From Paralithodes platypus (Eukaryota > Arthropoda > Malacostraca > Decapoda > Lithodidae), in contig CM064506.1 of NCBI GenBank assembly GCA_032716605.1, positions 17,185,779-17,249,778 on the forward strand: a DNA stretch of 64,000 nt, in the 5' to 3' direction. The position numbers and the translations under genes were made by a program. Below are positions 44,119 through 54,712 of this stretch, in pieces (position 1 is the stretch's first letter; each line of letters begins with the position of its first letter). Under the pieces are notes generated by a model, which saw only the letters and a list, made by a program, of their open reading frames with translations, did no database searches and was not told where the DNA came from.

Positions 44119-44702
44119 ATGTTAATATTAATACTTAGTTACTAGAGGAGCAATGCAAGGGGCGACTGAGCACGGGTTACATATATCTATACTCGTCATG
44201 GAAAATGATATACGAGGTCTAGGGACAAGCGTGGGTGTTTGAACTTCTAAGATATATAACATCTACTTCTCGGATGTAAGAACATACATAGATATATTTA
44301 TGGCTGTCTGATGTGTTGGCATTGGCTCAACGTCGGGACAGGGCATGTTTTTAATATGAATGTATATTCCTATTCATCATCTTTGTAGCAAGGACAGTGC
44401 CGCTATGTCGTATCAATGCTGGTGGCAGTTAATATTATAGACTTAGTTACTAGAGGAACAATGCAAGGGGCGACTGGGCACGGGTTACATATATCTATAC
44501 TCGTCATGGAAAATGATATACGAGGTCTAGGGACAGCGTGGGTGTTTTAACTTCTAAGATATATAACATCTACTTCTCGGATGCAAGAACATACATAGAT
44601 ATAATTATGGCTGTCTGATGTGTTGGCATTGGCTCAACGTCGGGACAGGCATGGGTGTTTTTAATATGAATGTATATTCCTGTTCATCATCTTTGTAGTT
44701 AG
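44119..44702. repeat. Tandem duplication of about 300 bp inside the 3.35-kb insert
   Basis: Two adjacent copies, about 44,135-44,400 and 44,440-44,702, share ACTAGAGGARCAATGCAAGG and GGCTGTCTGATGTGTTGGC at the same relative positions, at over 90 percent identity by eye. Confidence 0.8.
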
Positions 44703-44925
44703 GAGTGTAGGACACGAGGGGGTTAGTGTACGTGAGGTGTGGAAAATGGTCAGTTTTAGAAAAGGTAAATGGGTGTGTCCTGGAGCTGTTTAGCCCTGCG
44801 GGCTTGGGCCTGTCTGAAATGGCTGGCTCGGTCAGCTGGTCCTTTCGTTCTGTGGACCTTTCCTTTGGTGTTTCTGTGTGGTGTTCGTTCATGGCTTCTG
44901 TGGTGGGCTTCTCGTTCTGGGGCAT
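44614..44925 (-). CDS. Small Pro/Thr/Glu-rich ORF at the edge of the unclassified insert
   Basis: Reading inward from the insert's right edge, an ATG at about 44,925 opens a frame of just over 100 residues. It begins MPQNEKPTTEAMNEHHTE and ends CQHIRQP. It is rich in Pro, Thr, Lys and Glu with no recognised domain. The longer frame extending to 45,030 uses DIRS gag sequence in a different frame and is not native. Its reality as a gene is uncertain. Confidence 0.3.
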
Positions 44926-44926
44926 T

Positions 44927-46039
44927 TTACTTACTGTGGGAGTCCCTGGATGAGAGGGACCCTGCCTCAGAATCTTCACCTGTGAGTGACTGGGGAGCCG
45001 GAGAGAACATAACCTCCTCCGGCTCTTCACTCAGCTCAGGATTATCCTGTTCCACCACTATCTCAGTATCCGCCGAGGGCCACGTTAAATCTGGGACCGA
45101 TGATGGCAACATTTCTATGCTACCCTCCTCAGTTCTTGCGTGATTGACGTTAAAAAGAGGTTGGGAAGGTTCCGATTGACGCCAGTAATCCCCTACCACA
45201 ACGGGCTGGGAGTCTGGAATCACTTGAGAATGCAATTTTGACCCCGACGGATATCCCCTATACTGGTCAGCCAGAACCCTACATGGGCCTGCCGATCTAA
45301 CACTACGAGGTACATAGTTCAGTTTAGGTATGGCAAATGTAACACTAGGAGACACACTCAAGGATTGTTCATGACTAGGTGCGGATTCCAGTGTATCAGA
45401 CCCCACTTCTGAGTCCCCAAAGTCTTGTTGAGGTGTGTCAGAGGTAGGGGTAGGGGGCGGTTGCTGAGGGGTGTCCCTCCGGCTGCCGCTGCTTGCCTGA
45501 CTCGTCGCTCCCCGAGAGTCCTCTCTCCGGCGTTTGGTAGACCGGGAAGACTCTGCGGACGAGTGTCTAGACTGTTTGCGGGGGGATCTAGACCGTGACC
45601 TCGACTTCCGCCTAGGAGAGGGTGATCGTCTCCTCTTGGCACGGTCGGAGGGGGGAACCTCGGTGACCTCACTCTCACTGCTACTACTCACTACCTCTTT
45701 GCTGAGGGCTTTCGACTTGACTTTAGGTCTGACAGATTTTGAGGAACCGGGTTTCACAAGGGGTGACTTAATAATGAGTTGTTCCCATAGTACTTCATCA
45801 TCACAGTGAAGTGCCTTATGGGCAGTGTCTTTGGCATAAGAATTAAAGGTACTCTTAATTTCCTGCAAGGCCACAAGGCACGATAAGTCTTTATTAGTTA
45901 TTAACACAGTTTTCAATTCAGAGCAAATGGAACAACGTTTAGATAACCACAAGCCTCTGGAACGATCCAAACACTTGACGTACTTAATGCAAAGTTTGTG
46001 AGCAAAAATTGGCAATAGAGAGCAGTTCGAATAGTTCAT
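44927..46039 (-). CDS. DIRS gag N-terminal part with Cys motif and RS domain, copy A
   Basis: The 370-codon frame begins MNYSNCSLLPIFAHKLC. A cysteine cluster follows (C..VKC then RCSIC, residues about 17-40; copy B has CIRCVKC and RCSVC), resembling a zinc ribbon. At about residues 135-175 there is an Arg/Ser-rich domain with SRSRSRSPRKQSRHSS. The rest is Ser/Pro/acidic low complexity. The frame stops being native at DSHSK, where the 3.35-kb insert starts. RS domains are typical of splicing factors; here the role is inferred to be RNA binding or nuclear localisation. A leader intron may lie just upstream. Confidence 0.8.
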   Translation of the reverse strand: MNYSNCSLLPIFAHKLCIKYVKCLDRSRGLWLSKRCSICSELKTVLITNKDLSCLVALQEIKSTFNSYAKDTAHKALHCDDEVLWEQLIIKSPLVKPGSSKSVRPKVKSKALSKEVVSSSSESEVTEVPPSDRAKRRRSPSPRRKSRSRSRSPRKQSRHSSAESSRSTKRRREDSRGATSQASSGSRRDTPQQPPPTPTSDTPQQDFGDSEVGSDTLESAPSHEQSLSVSPSVTFAIPKLNYVPRSVRSAGPCRVLADQYRGYPSGSKLHSQVIPDSQPVVVGDYWRQSEPSQPLFNVNHARTEEGSIEMLPSSVPDLTWPSADTEIVVEQDNPELSEEPEEVMFSPAPQSLTGEDSEAGSLSSRDSHSK

Positions 46040-46128
46040 AGTTCGAACCTCGTCATGGTGCTAATAAGGGGACCCCCCCCCCCCCCCGATGAGCCGCCCA
46101 AACATCCACCAGAGAAGCAGTCAGGAGC

Positions 46129-46766
46129 CTGGAAAATAAAATTTCCAGGAATCAATGCTCATAAGGATAACCTGCAAGGTGTTATACATCCTAACTCGTG
46201 TCCGCTGGAAAATTAGCTATAGTGTACCACTACTCTAACCTTCCGCTGGACCCGTTTAAGCTGGGTTTAACTACTAGCCTGTGACAAGTGTCCCAGGTTC
46301 CTTGACCTTTAGTGTCTGATCATCGATAAACAAGTTTGCAAAACTAATCTTATCACTTTTGTACACTAGACTTGCGGCGCCGCAGGGCGAGAAAATCTAA
46401 TCGTGTAACTGGGTCAGTTAGGGTGAGTTACTCGGCGGGCCGAGTTTGCAGCCCCTTTAGGAATGCAGTTCCGCCGGGAGCATGTGGTTCAGCCAAACCA
46501 CGCCGGGACCTTTTGAATGTTCCTACCCGTTTATAAGACGGATAACTTGGGCCCACCGCACGGGGTCGCCGGAAAAAACAAAACCTCGAGAGAAAAAAGA
46601 GAGATGGCACAGCTCCCCAACTCTGAGACCCGCTTATAACACATCATAAAGTATAAATAGGGACGTCTCCCCGACCCCCAACAACATGCCAACACGCATG
46701 TAAAAAACACTAGGGGCATACATAGGCATATAATAAAAATACAGAACATTTAGCATCCTAAATTAC
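46129..46766 (-). other. Candidate leader intron in DIRS copy A
   Basis: On the minus strand the donor TTCAG/GTAATTTAGG at 46767/46766 and the acceptor AATTTTATTTTCCAG ending at 46129 bracket 638 bp with no coding content. Copy B keeps both signals (60242 and 59562; 681 bp). The gag ATG (46039) lies 89 bases downstream of the acceptor. Confidence 0.5.
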
Positions 46767-47609
46767 CTGAAGCCTACGCCGGAGACCCCTACAAAAGGCA
46801 GACCACGAGGTACGACGAACATCACCAGCAGACGACGCTCCGCGGACCCATCACAGCGCCCGGATGAGGGAGGCCCACTCAAGGGGCCCAAAGCAAAACA
46901 CGAACTCTGGAAGGTGGAGCACCACGTGCAAACACCCTTAAACCAGAGCATTTGCTGATAAATAATAATCTGATATATGTACTCTCCTCAATAATGACAG
47001 TCTGTATCATGCCTTGTAGAGTGGTAGCCTTCTAGATAAGTAATCGCAAAAGCTAAAGGCGTTTCACAACAAACAAAACAGCACACGCGGTACGATGATC
47101 TTGGACTCGTAGACGCCTGTTACAAAAGTACCCTATTTTAACACATACTTCCTGCGGACACACCAATCTGGCGGCCGTGCTAGCTAATCTAAACCTTGTT
47201 ACTACAACACAGATGTATACAAATGAGTAAGGACTCACTAGAAGCTCTGGAACGTCGAATGAAGCGGAGCACGGCGCAAGCCTTGTTGTCACTGTGGCCG
47301 CGGAAGTAGGAAGGAAGACGATGGCCGCTAGAGGGCCTGGTGTTGGGGAAGCGAAACATGAGAAATCCACTCATATGGCAAGTCATATGATAACAGATAT
47401 TAAGTTATATTTTATTTTTTATATTTTACAGAGTTTTTTTCTGTAGGGTACCCGATCAAATGACGATCCCGTAAGGGAATTAAGCGTGCACTAATGGCGA
47501 GTACTCCAGGTTAACTTCCGGGCTATTCAAAATGCTGGCGCGGGATGTTGAATGGAGACTATTATACTAATAGGCGAAGTCGTCAATGATGAAGGGGCCC
47601 TATTAATAT
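46767..47609 (-). other. 5' terminal region and leader of DIRS copy A
   Basis: Reads inward from AATAGGGCCCCTTCATCATT at 47609. About 47,300-47,600 is present inverted in the unit at 32,412-33,464. It probably contains the promoter and the terminal repeat. The outer edge abuts a (TA)n tract. Confidence 0.6.
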
Positions 47610-48057
<448 letters not shown>

Positions 48058-48061
48058 CTAA

Positions 48062-48530
48062 ACTAGCTGTTGCACAGAATAGATTGTGTTTCCTATCAGA
48101 TTTAGTATACATCCACGAAGCCCAGAAGTTGATAGGAGCGCGTAATTCTCCCTACCAGAAATTCTTGGAGTTGCCGCACCAGACACGTTGTTTTGTACAG
48201 TAAGCAACCTGGGCCCCTTTAAATGGCGATATCCTGCAGTTCTTCACCCTTCCTCTCCATCAATCATTCTTAATATGTATATAATAGCTATATGTCGTAC
48301 TTTCTATAGCTGACACTTAACCCCACAACTACCATACTATATAAGCACTTGGTGTAGCCATCTAGTATATAGTAAAAACATGCAGAATCGTAAGAAATCG
48401 TGATAAACTTTGCATAGCCTAGGTGTTGAGTATTGTTTATGTCGACAGACGTAACTCTGGCACTACTTCGGAAGCGTCCACCAGAGGTCTCCGGTGAATT
48501 CCTGGTTGGGAGAATTGCCTGTTGACATAG
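48062..48530. other. Non-coding stretch between DIRS copies
   Basis: No ORF, RNA or known repeat recognised. Confidence 0.4.
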
Positions 48531-48950
48531 TTATATGCAAATTTATTACCTTTGATTCTGACAGAATTTGTTATATTTACCATATAAACCATATAACCTT
48601 AAAGACCGATAAAAAAAGTGGGAAAAGCATTTGTGTGGTGAAAAACTTAGATTTTCGCCACACAGTCGTATCCTGGGGTGGCAGGCTGAGAGACACACAC
48701 CCTCCCCTTGCAACGTCTCAACACACTGAACAGCCCGAGTGATCTCACAGTTCTAGAGGGTCTCTAAATGACGCAACCCTCCCACCCAACTTGCCTGACC
48801 ATAATTCGCACGGAAAATAACCGATAAATTATAAAATTAAGAGGGAAAAAAGCCGATAATTGTGGAGGCGAGAGGAGAGGGGGAAAAGGAGTGGAAGGGG
48901 GGTGGGGGGAGGCTTAGACACATATTCATGAGTGGTACGAAGTATTAGAG
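48531..48950 (-). repeat. Diverged copy of TTAA MITE family B
   Basis: Resembles 60,480-60,890 in inverted orientation: GATTCTGACAGAATTTGTTA, GTGGGAAAAGCATTTG, and an AACCGATAAATTAT segment with a purine-rich end. The TTAA boundaries could not be located. Confidence 0.5.
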
Positions 48951-49300
48951 AGGAATTATATCACCTAATGACATATTCTTTTGTTTTGAGAGACCCTGTG
49001 GCATTTTGGAAGGGTTTGTTCCTGGTTTTGCTTTCATGAGGCCTATTGCATTCACTATACACATACTTCCGTGAGGCTCATCGTACTTGTTGGGTTAAAA
49101 TATAAGCATTTAAGTTTCTTACGTAGTAATTATGTACACGTGTGGGTATTGATCATCTCACAGACACAATCACCCTTGCAACCCCCATTTTCTGTTAACC
49201 CATTTTCTTTTGATGTGTGATCTCGGAGGTGTTTTTCACTCTCCCGAAGGACTTTTTAGTAATTTGATGTGTTCTGCCGGTGAAATGGAAGCATGCAATA
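48951..49300. other. Intergenic, nothing recognised
   Basis: AT-rich and unique by eye. Confidence 0.35.
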
Positions 49301-49305
49301 TATGA

Positions 49306-49770
49306 TTAGGTGGCATGTTGCCTTTCCACCACCTCTTGCCTTCCCCTTATCAGTGTCAATTTGGGAAAGTCACCCAGCCCATTTTCACTCCAGGCAGCCC
49401 TATTTAGAGCTGCTTCACTCATCAAGTTTTTGTATTCAAGATCAAACCGTATGGCCTGATCCCACGTCTTTCTTGGTCTTCCCTTTGGTGCAGCTCCCCC
49501 CACATTTATGGATTTGCATCTTTTCACCCAACTTAGTTCATCCATCCTCCTACTAGCTATACTAGTAGCCTACTAATACGTATCTCATCACTGATATTCT
49601 TGATGCCTAACCGTCTCCTTAACTCCTCACTAAATATCTTATCTTGCAGCTTGGCCCCACACATCCGTCTCACCATTATCATCTTGTTGCATTCTATTCT
49701 GTAGATATCATCCACTTTGACAGGCCATGTATCTGAAGCATTTGTCATTGCGCTTCTAACACATGCAGCG
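49306..49770 (-). mobile_element. LINE C-terminal fragment
   Basis: Minus-strand frames 49748-49557 and 49545-49306 carry CNKMIMVRRMCGAKLQDK, SEELRRRLGIKNISDEIR, MDELSWVKRCKSINV and GRPRKTWDQAIRFDLEYKNL. This is a LINE ORF2 end of the same family as the 14.8-kb fragment, with a short gap between the frames. Confidence 0.75.
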
Positions 49771-50095
49771 TAGACCTTTAATTCCCTTTAAGGGGAAAGG
49801 GAGTCTTCTCATAGTGAGTAGTGGGCCTAGTGGCAACAGTTCTCTGAACTTTCCCAAGCTGCATCTAATTTTTGGAGGCTACTGCCCTACTACCGGAGGA
49901 GATGGTGTGTCCCAAGTAGCAAAACATTGATCACAAGCTCACCTTTGCATACTATGCACACAAATTTCTTAACTTTGGTGAAATGTTTATAACAGGGATA
50001 TATATTCTTTGGAAAAAACACCAAATGCTTTATTAGTAAATCAGAAACCAAAACTACTGTATTTGTTCAACCGTATAACGACAATTTAACTGCAA
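49771..50095. other. Intergenic, nothing recognised
   Basis: No gene or clear repeat. Confidence 0.35.
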
Positions 50096-50357
50096 TATAG
50101 GTTTGATTCCCGGAGGGAAGTAATGAAAACCTAATATTTAGTAGGGCCCCGTAATCATTGACGATATTGCCTATAAATATAATAGTCTCCCTTCAACACC
50201 CGCGGCAGCAGTTTTGAATCTCCCGCACGGAAGGGTCAGGGAGTACTCTCATAAGTGCACGCTAATTAATTCTCTTATGGAATCGTCCTTATGATTGGGT
50301 ACCCTACAGAAAAAAACTTTGTAGAAAAGAAAAAAAATTAACTTAATATTTTTTTTT

Positions 50358-51838
50358 TTTTTTTTTTCTATGTGATTGAGGGAGGCAAAAGGCATAACTG
50401 CCTATAGCGAGTGCCTCCCCCATAGTTGAAAGAGTGACAGGGCCAAAATCAAGGGACGTTCGAGCCAAAATGCCTGGACACACGGAGTTTGAAGCAATTT
50501 AAGTCATAAGAAGAGGGAAAGACTGATTCTGGGAGAGAGTTCCAGAGCTCAGCTGTTGAGTAGAAGAAAGTTTGAGAGTAACGTTTCACTCTTGGGTTGG
50601 AGAGTTGCACAGAGTAGGGGTGGGATTGAGTTGCAAGACGGGTACCACGTGCCCTACGTAAAGGAGGTGGTATGCACTGGGATAGCTCTGAGGAACACTG
50701 ATTATTATAGTAGCGATAGAATAGCGAGAGAGATGCAACATTGCGGCGGAGAGAGAGAGATTGCAGAGAGTTGGTGAGTGGACGGGAGTTAATGATACGA
50801 AAGGCCTTCCTTTCAACTTTGTCTAGGAGAGCGGTGTGAGAGGAACCTCCCACACATGTGAACAATACTCAATACAAGGGCGCACTATGCCCCTGTACAG
50901 AGCAAGAAGCTGTGCAGGGGAAAAGAACCCCCTAAGGCGGTTGAGCACACCCAGCTTCTGGGAGGCTGCCTTAGCAAGACTGGTAATATGGTCCTTCCAA
51001 ATGAGAGCAGAAGAAAAAGAGACACCAAGAATATTGAGAGAAGATGAAGGGTTGATTTTTGTATTGTTGAAGAATAAGGGATAGTCCGCTGGGAGATCCT
51101 GACGGGTAGATAGATGGAGAAATTGGGTTTTGGAAGCATTAAAGTTAACAAGGTTTTCTCTGCCCCAATTGGAAATAGTATTTAGATCAGAATTTAAGAG
51201 TTCTATGGCTTCATTACGTTTGTCGTTGAGGGATTGCTGGCTGGGGCGTTCTGAAAAACTAATGGAGTAGTGTAAGGTTGAGTCGTCTGCGTATGAATGG
51301 ATGGGAATTAAGGTACAGTTAAGGAGATCATTTATAAAAATTAGAAAGAGAATAGGAGATAGGACAGAGCCCTGAGGAACACCGGAGTTTATAGGGTGAG
51401 GAAGTGAACAATGGCCGTCCACAACCGCGGCTATGGAACGGCCGGAAAGGAAATTAGAGACAAAGGCACAGATGGAGGGATAGAAACCGAAGGAGGGTAG
51501 TTTAGAAATTAAAGATTTATGCCAGACTCTATCGAAGGCTTTCGATATGTCTAGTGCAATAGAAAAAGTCTCACCGAAGTCCCGAAAGGAGGATGACCAA
51601 GAGTTAGTAAGATATGAAAGAATATCACCAGTAGAGCGACCCTTAAGGAAGCCATACTGGCGATCTGAGAGCAGATTATGAGAAGAGAAATGCTTAAGAA
51701 ATTTGGAAGCAAGAATAGTTTCAAAAACTTTAGAAAGACAAGAGATAAGAGCAATTGGACGATAGTTGGAGGGTTGAGAGCGGTCACCCTTCTTTGGGAC
51801 AGGTTGAATGGGAGCAAACTTCCCTGTTGTATTATGGC
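50358..51838 (-). mobile_element. Jockey-like LINE, 5'-truncated, in the DIRS unit
   Basis: It has a poly-A tail (minus strand, about 50,350-50,368), a C-terminus and RT but no endonuclease. The right-hand target sequence resumes as TTATGGCTTTCCATGCG. The 37.47-38.90 kb copy is nearly identical over its length but shorter, so both derive from a young family. Confidence 0.9.
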
Positions 51839-51869
51839 TTTCCATGCGTGGATTTCTTGTGCGCAGCAC
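50449..51869 (-). pseudogene. Jockey-like LINE reverse transcriptase and C-terminus
   Basis: The 51869-50823 frame shows KKGDRSQPSNYRPIALISCL, SDRQYGFLKGRSTGDIL, FSIALDISKAFDRVWHKSL (motif A), GVPQGSVLSPILFLIFINDL and SYADDSTLHYS (YADD), then RPCIEYCSHVW. A single frameshift near 50,845 leads to 50865-50449, with LLDKVERKAFRIINSRPLT and YRYYNNQCSSELSQCIPPP. The first ~10 residues are DIRS sequence. Apart from truncation and one frameshift the copy is well preserved. Confidence 0.85.
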
Positions 51870-52040
51870 CCAGGTGCAGGCTCCCTTGCCGCCATACTTC
51901 CTTCACTGATATATCAAGACTTAATAGAGATCAACGAATGGGAAGGGCATGGATGGGAGGGCCATGTATCGTCAATGATTACGGGGCCCTACTAAATATT
52001 AGGTTTTCATTACTTCCCTCCGGGAATCAAACCTATAATT

Positions 52041-52612
52041 TAATCATCATTGACGATATTGCCTGAGTGCCAAGACTGGAGGGGGACATTCGTGACAATA
52101 CCCTAACCTCAGGACAAAAATAAGCCGTATAAAAAATTTAAGTTTTTTATTGTATACAGACAATAAATAGTATAAAAATATGAAAGATTGCAAACAGGGC
52201 GTGACTTCAAAGAAAGTCTGCTTGCTGAAGACCAGATCTTTACCATAAGATCTATACATGATAAACTGGGAACATCCTTGTGTCCCTAACTAGAACTATA
52301 AACTCTTTGGAATATTTTTCTAACCTTAACAGCGTATATATGTTTGTACATTCTAGTAATCCTATATAGTTGCAACTATGATAGATTTCTTAAAACAAAA
52401 AATTAAAAATTTGAACCGTCATATCAGTTCGATCACAGCTCGTGATTTATCACAATCTCCGGCGGAAGGAATCCGTGGGGCTTTGGGGTATTCAGCACCC
52501 CCCCCCCCCTTTTTACACCTTAACCTTAATAATAATAGCACAGAGCCTACGAGACCTTCTGTCGTAAAGCTACACAGGTACGTTTTGGCTTGTCCAGAGC
52601 GACCGACAGGTA
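52041..52612 (-). other. 3' non-coding region of DIRS copy B
   Basis: Uninterrupted counterpart of copy A's split 3' region, including a TAGTTGCAACTATG palindrome near 52,367-52,380, also present in copy A near 34,300. Confidence 0.6.
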
Positions 52613-53224
52613 TCATGTTAGGAAAATATGGTTTGATGCCCACAATTGAATGTTGGCAATATCGTCTATAGAGAAATTTTGTAAAAATCTAAGAGAGACG
52701 GCCCACTTCCTGATGTCGTGGGCCCTGCCCACTACGCCGGGATTACTTTCTTTAATAACATCTAACAGAGAAGCCAATTTTCTCCTAGTAACACGATTGC
52801 CTGCCTGGTTTACCCACAGAAAGCCTGGTTGTCGAGGGTGAGCTGCCTTCATAAACTTAACTAAGGCCTCCACTGGACATAAAATATGATGAGTGTGTCC
52901 TCGCTCTAACGCCGGAACAGAAAATTCTGAGAATACATGATCAGAGTGCTCATTCTTAGCCATAAAAGTGGGGGACGGCGCGATCTGGACCTTGTCGTGC
53001 AGTTTCCCAAACCTAAGGCAATTAGGTTCGTTGCTTATCGCCGCCAGCTCAGAGACCCTATTTTCTGTAGCTAGAGCCATCAGGAACACAGCCTTTTTAA
53101 GTAATGAATCAAAATCCGGCGCATTATTATATTTGCGCGATTGAAGCAAAGATAAGGCCTTATCAAGCGACCAGGTGGGCATGAGCTGACGTGGTGGTGG
53201 GCGGAGCCTGAAACACGCCCTCAT
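52580..53224 (-). pseudogene. DIRS tyrosine recombinase, catalytic part, copy B
   Basis: Contains ALATENRVSELAAISNEP (first Arg), CLRFGKLHDKVQIAPSPTF, GRAHDIRKWAVSLRFLQ (HxxR) and ASNHIFLT, then a TGA. The sequence after the stop reads YLSVALDKPKRT in the same frame, so a single nonsense change (Arg codon in copy A, TGA here, consistent with CGA to TGA) removes only the last part, which includes the nucleophilic Tyr. Confidence 0.85.
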
Positions 53225-53267
53225 AAACCCTTTCTCCTCCGCCTGCGGTATCGAGAGACCAGTGAGA

Positions 53268-54683
53268 TCAAAGAAGGGGGTTCTGATAGCAGATAAGTGA
53301 TTTTTTTAACGTAACAACGGACACACGCTTCTGCTCAAATAAATAATCTAAGTATTTGAAGACCAGGGCACCTGAGGCATCGGTTTGCCCTGACTCTACA
53401 ATCCAGTTCGTAAAAGCTTTCCAATGTGATTGATATTGCCTCCTGGTAGATAAAGTATATTGGTTTATAAGTTTACTAGTGACACTTTCCCCATACTGAG
53501 CTAGCCATTTGGCCTTGTAAATGTCCAGAAGGCAAAATTGAGCGAAGTTTGAAGGTTGCCAATCATTTCTAAGTGGAATGCGGAAACCGGGAGTGACATC
53601 GGGTCCTTGCATCATTCGTTCAACTGGTGGTACCACACCTGAGCCGGCCATAACGGCGCGATCATCGAGACTAAGCCCCAGTAACCTCTTTGTTTGTGAA
53701 TTACCCTGCACATTAGAGTAGAATCTGGTGGAGGAAATAGATAGATTGAGTTCCACTTGTTCCAGTCCACCAATAACGCATCTGGTCCCCACTGCCGGAG
53801 GTACCCCTTGGCGGGTCAGGAAGAGAGGTAGCTTGTGAGTCTCCTCGGATGCGAACAGATCTACTTGTGGACGGTAAGGCTTGGCAATCATCTTGACGAA
53901 GACGGTTTGTTTGAGAGCCCATTCTACTAAAGTGCTCCGTCGCCAGGACAGCACATCCGCCCAGACGTTCAACACGCCTGGGAGGTATGAAGCATGCAGA
54001 TGAATGCTCAGTGATTCGGCTAGAGCAAAAATCTGTTCTGACACTACTAGCAACTCTCGAGACCTCACTGAACCTTGTTTCTGAATGCAATGGACCGCAA
54101 TTAAGTTGTCCATCCGAAACGCTATTGATTTCCCTTGCAATGACGAGCCGTGGGCTTGGAGAAAATGTAGAGGAACTAGAAGCTCTTGTTTGTTGATGTG
54201 CCATAACTCGTTCTGGGCCCAAGTACTCTGCCCTTGATGGCCTAGATTGGACTGATACCCCCACCCTAGTGTTCCAGAAACATCTGTGTCTACCCATACC
54301 GAAGGAGGAGGAGAAACCCATGTTGTCGCAGAGTACAGTGTTTCGGTCTTCGCCCAGACCGACAGTAAGTTGTGAATTAATCGAGGAATCGGCCATAGTT
54401 TTCCCGCCGGCAGTAGTGGGAATTTTTTTTTGCCTTCCATCATTAATCTCTTTACTTTCAACCGGCCCAACTTCACAGTTAATTGGATCCAGTTGAGTGA
54501 GCCGACCAGGGACTCCCACGTCTTCCTTGTCGTATTCAGACTGTAGAGAAAACGAAACAGTTTCCTGCGAAATCTGTGGCGATTGTCCACACTCTGAGTA
54601 AGAGTCAGATTGGCGGTATCCCAGACCAGCCCTATCCACTGAATTTCCCGTGTAGGAACAAGAAGAGACTTTGCCAAGTTCAC
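53268..54683 (-). CDS. DIRS RT C-terminus, RNase H and recombinase N-terminus, copy B
   Basis: The 471-codon frame contains NLAKSLLVPTREIQWIGLVW, SVWVDTDVSGTLGWG, HINKQELLVPLHFLQAH, AFRMDNLIAVHCIQKQG and SYLPGVLNVWADVLSW, i.e. RNase H with its acidic residues. It then continues to STRRQYQSHWKAFTNWIVES, the core-binding part of the recombinase. A local frameshift makes residues around GGLEQVELNLSISSTR degenerate. It ends where a +/-1 shift separates it from the catalytic part at 53224. Confidence 0.8.
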   Translation of the reverse strand: MNLAKSLLVPTREIQWIGLVWDTANLTLTQSVDNRHRFRRKLFRFLYSLNTTRKTWESLVGSLNWIQLTVKLGRLKVKRLMMEGKKKFPLLPAGKLWPIPRLIHNLLSVWAKTETLYSATTWVSPPPSVWVDTDVSGTLGWGYQSNLGHQGQSTWAQNELWHINKQELLVPLHFLQAHGSSLQGKSIAFRMDNLIAVHCIQKQGSVRSRELLVVSEQIFALAESLSIHLHASYLPGVLNVWADVLSWRRSTLVEWALKQTVFVKMIAKPYRPQVDLFASEETHKLPLFLTRQGVPPAVGTRCVIGGLEQVELNLSISSTRFYSNVQGNSQTKRLLGLSLDDRAVMAGSGVVPPVERMMQGPDVTPGFRIPLRNDWQPSNFAQFCLLDIYKAKWLAQYGESVTSKLINQYTLSTRRQYQSHWKAFTNWIVESGQTDASGALVFKYLDYLFEQKRVSVVTLKKSLICYQNPLL

Positions 54684-54712
54684 CTTGAACCCTAGGGTTT
54701 GTACATGATTGA

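Larger units (their letters stand above)
41582..44934 (-). mobile_element. Unclassified 3.35-kb insertion in DIRS gag
   Basis: It sits between ACTTACT at 41573-41581 and ACTTACT near 44,929-44,938 (a 5-7 bp duplication) and separates DSHSK from VTSDQISE of gag. Copy B is uninterrupted at this site. The edges read TTATGCCCTG and, inverted, AAATGCCCCAG. No LTRs, RT, transposase or long TIRs were found. It contains a tandem duplication and a small Pro/Thr-rich ORF at its edge. Class unknown. Confidence 0.7.
33465..47609 (-). mobile_element. DIRS retrotransposon, copy A (with several later insertions)
   Basis: Minus-strand order from 47.6 kb down: 5' terminal region, leader with a candidate intron, gag, RT, RNase H, tyrosine recombinase, and a 3' region ending CATCATTGACGACTTCGCC. 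Inserts recognised: SINE (33.69-34.19), TTAA elements (34448-35034, 39351-40026), Jockey LINE (37470-38896) and a 3.35-kb unclassified insert (41.58-44.93). Copy B at 52-61.5 kb is a paralogue with most of the same segments uninterrupted. The element is not functional as it stands. Confidence 0.85.
50097..52040. mobile_element. DIRS-associated inverted-repeat unit beside copy B
   Basis: Inverted repeats at 50,097-50,164 and 51,975-52,040 (ATAGGTTTGATTCCCGGAGG type) enclose about 470 bp plus a LINE. Its right half (TGGCTTTCCATGCGTGG ... GCCGCCATACTTCCTTC) is an inverted copy of 61,440-61,505, the 5' end of DIRS copy B. The arrangement equals the unit beside copy A. Confidence 0.7.

Noticed and set aside
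41582..44934. LTR retrotransposon
   Set aside because: The edges look slightly TG-like but no direct terminal repeats, primer site, RT or integrase were found.
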